Source: an uncultured Desulfomonile sp.
Lineage (GTDB): Bacteria; Desulfobacterota; Desulfomonilia; Desulfomonilales; Desulfomonilaceae
Length of the DNA: 7,791 bases
Assembly (NCBI GenBank): GCA_937915285.1
Contig: CALDNG010000407.1
Coordinates: 1-7,791 of the forward strand
Reading direction: 5' to 3'
The notes below the pieces were generated by a model. That model made no database searches, was not told the DNA's origin, and saw only the letters and a program-made list of their open reading frames with translations. Shown here piece after piece: positions 5,858 through 7,791 of this stretch (position 1 is the stretch's first letter; each line of letters opens with the position of its first letter). The translations under genes were made by a program, and so were the position numbers.

Positions 5858-6787
5858 CTAATCCGGGCTGACCAGATTAAAGACCATATCGAGCCTGGTG
5901 CCGCCTCCGGGTTCGGAAATCAGTTTCATCATGTCGGAAACACGCTTGATGTTTGCCAATCCCATGCCTGCGCCAAACCCCATATCCCTGATCCACTGAG
6001 GAGCTGTTGAGAAGCCAGGCTGCAGGACCTGCTTGAGGTCTTCTATCCCAGGACCGTGATCGACCGCAGAAACGCTGAGTTTATCCTTCCTGATGTCCAC
6101 CAGAATTTCTCCACCAACATCAGTATGAATAACCAGATTCATTTCAGCCTCGTAGACTGCTACAGCAACGCGCCTGACAATCTGAGGATTGACAACCAGA
6201 CGTTGAAGAGCCCTTTTTATGAGGCTTGAAGCTTTGCCAGCGTTCGAGAAATCCTTGTCATCGACTACGAATCGCAGGACCAGGCTCGTATCATCAGAAA
6301 TGATGTCCTGGAAGATATGGCTTGCCCGGTAAGTATGAAGTTTTTCCGATTCATTTTTCTGGAGGCTTTTGTCCAATTGCCGTAGCAGATACCTGGTAAG
6401 TGTTCCGGTAGTAACGATACCTACAAGTCCTCCGTCACGGTCCACCACCGGCAAGCGGCTTGATCCCTTCAAGCCCAGTATGTTGGCGACCTCAGCAACC
6501 ACAGAGTCCTTGAGAACCGTCTTGACGCGCAGGGTCATGGACTGTGACACCGGTTCGTGAAGCCTCCCCTCCTCCATCGCCCGAAGGATGTCCGTCATGG
6601 TGATCATACCCACTATTTTACCTTTATCCATGACTGGAGCCCCAGAGATGTGCTTGTCTCTCATGAGGATCTTGACATCTGCGACGGTCTGAGAGGGTTC
6701 AATTATGATAACATTGGTTGCCATCACGTCTTCAACGCGTGTGGTATGCATCAATTCCTGAACTTTAGTAATTGTCTGAACGCTCAT
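5858..6787 (-). CDS. CBS-pair protein fused to a GHKL/anti-sigma-type ATPase domain
   Basis: 309 residues, soluble. Two CBS motifs form one Bateman module: residues 18-71 (VEDVMATNV...KIVGMITMTDILRAM) and 80-135 (VSQSMTLRV...GLVGIVTTGTLTRYLL). A linker (136-165) leads to an RsbW-like GHKL domain. Its N-box is around VYEAEMNLVIH (211-221; E213, N217), its G1 box DHGPGI (243-248), and its G2 region FGAGMGLANIKRVSD (271-285), then GGGTRLDMVF. CBS pairs usually bind adenine nucleotides, so an energy-charge-controlled ATPase or kinase is a fair inference. There is no DHp helix or output domain. The ATG at 6787 lies 1 nt after the stop of the DRTGG gene, so the two are co-translated; GGTGAG just before the ATG is a weak ribosome site. 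It ends in TAG. Target unknown; possible partners are the DRTGG proteins or a sigma/anti-sigma factor elsewhere. Confidence 0.88.
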   Translation of the reverse strand: MSVQTITKVQELMHTTRVEDVMATNVIIIEPSQTVADVKILMRDKHISGAPVMDKGKIVGMITMTDILRAMEEGRLHEPVSQSMTLRVKTVLKDSVVAEVANILGLKGSSRLPVVDRDGGLVGIVTTGTLTRYLLRQLDKSLQKNESEKLHTYRASHIFQDIISDDTSLVLRFVVDDKDFSNAGKASSLIKRALQRLVVNPQIVRRVAVAVYEAEMNLVIHTDVGGEILVDIRKDKLSVSAVDHGPGIEDLKQVLQPGFSTAPQWIRDMGFGAGMGLANIKRVSDMMKLISEPGGGTRLDMVFNLVSPD

Positions 6788-6788
6788 C

Positions 6789-7160
6789 TCACCACGAATC
6801 GTTCCTGATCCTCACAACGCCGAGTCCTGGCAGACCGGCGCTGAAAAGGCGCCCGCAGGCTTCATACATGGTGTAACCCGTTCGGACCAGGGTCACCCCG
6901 AGTTCACGCGCCAATTCCAATGTCTCGGGAGGCGCCTTCTTGTCGCGCACAAGCACTATGACGTTAATACCGGCCATTTCAGCCGTCCGGACCACCTGAG
7001 GATTGGTCAGTCCTGTCAGCAATGCCATCCCTGCTGCGCCAAATGCTAGAACATCGCTCATGAGATCAGCAGCCCCGCCAACAGGGATATCTTCATCTGG
7101 TCCATGATTTTCTAATATAATCTCTGCGTTAAGAACCTTGATCAATTCTTGGAGCTTCAT
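6789..7160 (-). CDS. DRTGG-domain protein, first copy
   Basis: 123 residues from the ATG at 7160, beginning MKLQELIKVLNAEIIL as is usual for this small family. The core GGAADLMSDVLAFGAAGM (about 28-45) is followed by LLTGLTNPQVVRTAEMAGINVIVLVRDKK and GYTMYEACGRLFSAGLPG. A single DRTGG domain makes up nearly the whole protein; no kinase P-loop is present. An in-frame GTG at 7202 would add 14 residues (MFKSKLQEFCFGCC), but it lies inside the spacer of the likely promoter (7221-7193), upstream of the transcription start, so ATG 7160 is preferred. The gene is the first of the minus-strand run and is almost fused to the CBS-ATPase gene (1 nt gap). It is paralogous to the DRTGG gene at 2760-3104. 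Presumed regulatory or ligand-binding; no established function. Confidence 0.88.
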   Translation of the reverse strand: MKLQELIKVLNAEIILENHGPDEDIPVGGAADLMSDVLAFGAAGMALLTGLTNPQVVRTAEMAGINVIVLVRDKKAPPETLELARELGVTLVRTGYTMYEACGRLFSAGLPGLGVVRIRNDSW

Positions 7161-7192
7161 GCAACACCCAAAACAAAATTCCTGTAATTTCG

Positions 7193-7221
7193 ATTTGAAC
7201 ACCGCTATCTGTTGATGTCAA
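7193..7221 (-). promoter_or_regulatory. Sigma-70-type promoter for the DRTGG/CBS-ATPase unit
   Basis: On the minus strand there is a perfect -35 TTGACA (7221-7216), a 17-bp spacer, and a -10 TCAAAT (7198-7193, four of six matches). Initiation near 7186 would leave a leader of about 26 nt to the ATG at 7160. The position is right for the first gene of the run and excludes the upstream GTG as the start. Confidence 0.5.
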
Positions 7222-7239
7222 GAACGTTAATCCCAAGAC

Positions 7240-7261
7240 ATTCAATAAAACGGACTTGAAT
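7240..7261. repeat. Perfect 6-bp inverted repeat with 10-bp spacer in the divergent intergenic region
   Basis: ATTCAA (7240-7245) and TTGAAT (7256-7261) are exact inverted copies 10 bp apart, centred between the divergent genes. The site is 18 bp upstream of the minus-strand -35 box and about 190 bp upstream of the predicted sigma-54 start at 7439. That is a usual distance for an enhancer-type activator site. The N10 spacing resembles NifA-type sites, but the arms do not match TGT/ACA. Short dyads also arise by chance in A/T-rich DNA. Confidence 0.35.
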
Positions 7262-7412
7262 CAAATTTGCCCTCTTCATCCTCCCCTGACGCAATACGAT
7301 TTTGTAGTTTTAGGGAGCCGTCACTACCATAATGTAAGATTCGACGACTTGCCGGAAGCCTATTGGCAATATTTTAATTAATAGTTTCAATATGATACAG
7401 AACAAGGAACAT

Positions 7413-7428
7413 TGGCTCATCGTTTGCA
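7413..7428 (+). promoter_or_regulatory. Sigma-54 (-24/-12) promoter of the NifA-like gene
   Basis: The plus strand reads TGGCTC (7413-7418), ATCGT, then TTGCA (7424-7428). The GG (7414-7415) and GC (7426-7427) are exactly 12 bp apart, as required by the consensus TGGCAC-N5-TTGCA, with one mismatch in the -24 hexamer. Transcription would start near 7439, 44 nt before the ATG at 7483. That the downstream gene looks like a sigma-54 activator makes autoregulation or control by another enhancer-binding protein plausible. Confidence 0.7.
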
Positions 7429-7482
7429 AAGCTTTTAGCGTGTTGCAGACCTCCGAGATCTTCGGGCTTATGAGCGAGGCAA

Positions 7483-7791
7483 ATGAAAGCCAGGATAAAT
7501 GAACTAGAGTTGAAGGCTCTTTACGACATCAGCCAGATCATAGGGCAGGCCCTGGATTTAGACAAAACACTTGAAAGAGTTCTGGAAATACTGTCTTTGG
7601 ACCTTTTCATGAAGAGGGCGACCGTGACTTTGGTCAACCCCGAGACTGAACAACTCATTATTGCGGCCTCTCATGGTTTGAGCATTGAGGAAAGGGAGCG
7701 TGGTGTTTACCGTCCGGATGAGGGAGTGACCGGCCGAATCTTCACTGTCTCTGAGCCTTATGTGGCTCCTGATATCAGTCGGGACTCCCTG
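7483..7791 (+). CDS. NifA-like transcriptional regulator, N-terminal GAF domain (runs off right edge)
   Basis: 103 codons are visible, open to the window edge. A short helix (MKARINELELKALYDISQII) leads into a GAF domain, with LDLDKTLERVLEILSLDLFMKRATVTLVN (24-52), LIIAASHGLS (58-67) and the strongly NifA-like RPDEGVTGRIFTVSEPYVAPDISRD (77-101). In NifA proteins this domain is followed by an AAA+ sigma-54-interacting domain and a helix-turn-helix. Those would be outside the window, so a sigma-54 activator is inferred from the GAF sequence and not seen. The ATG at 7483 is the first in-frame start after a TGA (7471-7473). GAGG (7476-7479) lies only 3 nt upstream, a short spacing. Preceded by a sigma-54 promoter. 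Whether it controls nitrogen fixation, the nuo cluster or something else cannot be told here. Confidence 0.8.
   Translation, partial: MKARINELELKALYDISQIIGQALDLDKTLERVLEILSLDLFMKRATVTLVNPETEQLIIAASHGLSIEERERGVYRPDEGVTGRIFTVSEPYVAPDISRDSL

Larger units (their letters stand above)
7203..7482. promoter_or_regulatory. Divergent intergenic control region
   Basis: About 280 bp without a gene between the leftward DRTGG unit and the rightward NifA-like gene. From left to right it holds the -35 box of the minus-strand promoter (7216-7221), the inverted repeat at 7240-7261, and an A/T-rich stretch at about 7361-7400. That stretch contains the 11-nt near-palindrome TATTGGCAATA (7361-7371) and CAATAT repeated 21 bp apart (7367-7372 and 7388-7393). 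The sigma-54 promoter follows at 7413-7428. I see no terminator or small RNA. A 10-codon reading frame at 7470-7502 overlaps the NifA-like start and is probably chance. Confidence 0.5.

Noticed and set aside
5838..5870. Rho-independent terminator after the CBS-ATPase gene
   Set aside because: The possible stem is only 4-5 bp with a long loop, and it is followed by A-rich and not T-rich sequence on the transcribed strand.
6789..7202. Longer start (GTG 7202) for the first DRTGG gene
   Set aside because: It lies inside the spacer of the likely promoter, lacks a Shine-Dalgarno sequence, and the family starts at the MKLQEL methionine.
7203..7412. Classical NifA site (TGT-N10-ACA) upstream of the sigma-54 promoter
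   Set aside because: Each TGT in the region was checked and none is followed by ACA at the right distance.
7470..7502. 10-codon leader peptide before the NifA-like gene
   Set aside because: It has no ribosome site, and its codons show no regulatory-leader pattern such as a run of one amino acid.

Overview
The window reads as part of a chromosomal respiratory (complex I / NADH-oxidising) locus of an anaerobic bacterium. The closest overall fit is a Desulfobacterota-type (deltaproteobacterial; syntrophic or sulfate-reducing) organism. This rests on split nuoC and nuoD, a hydrogenase-style NuoE / small [2Fe-2S] protein / NuoF set, DRTGG, PHP and GHKL-ATPase accessory genes otherwise familiar from anaerobe [FeFe]-hydrogenase clusters, and a NifA-type sigma-54 activator next door. 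The taxon is an inference. No rRNA, tRNA, CRISPR array, insertion sequence or prophage gene is visible.

Layout. Eleven genes lie on the minus strand and are transcribed from right to left. First comes a two-gene unit: a DRTGG-domain protein (7160-6789) and a CBS-pair/GHKL-ATPase fusion protein (6787-5858). It is preceded by a good sigma-70-like promoter at 7221-7193. A 156-bp gap (5702-5857) holds a second candidate promoter and an inverted repeat. Then come nuoA, nuoB, nuoC and nuoD (5701-3128), tightly packed with overlapping ends. They are followed by a second DRTGG protein, a PHP-family phosphoesterase and a small stand-alone GHKL ATPase (3104-1288). Last are nuoE, a thioredoxin-like [2Fe-2S] protein and the first 67 codons of nuoF, which runs off the left edge. 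On the plus strand, diverging from the cluster, a NifA-like GAF protein starts at 7483 and runs off the right edge. It has a well-spaced -24/-12 sigma-54 promoter in front of it.

How the parts may work together. NuoABCD are the hydrophilic connecting arm (B, C, D) and a small membrane subunit (A) of complex I. NuoE, the [2Fe-2S] protein and NuoF are the flavin/iron-sulfur NADH-oxidising module, also used in electron-bifurcating hydrogenases and related oxidoreductases. Between the two modules, and ahead of them, sit five signalling-type proteins: two DRTGG, one CBS-ATPase, one PHP and one bare GHKL ATPase. They contain ligand-sensing and ATP-binding domains but no recognisable phosphoacceptor histidine, receiver or DNA-binding domain. 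Inference: they form a conserved but poorly understood regulatory or maturation module that couples nucleotide or energy state to the NADH/electron-transfer complex. This module is the part most likely to hold an undescribed system.

Other points. The PHP gene has no convincing start codon or ribosome site, and its frame is continuous with the upstream DRTGG gene across a TAG. TAG ends six of the eleven genes whose stop codons are visible, which makes amber recoding unlikely.
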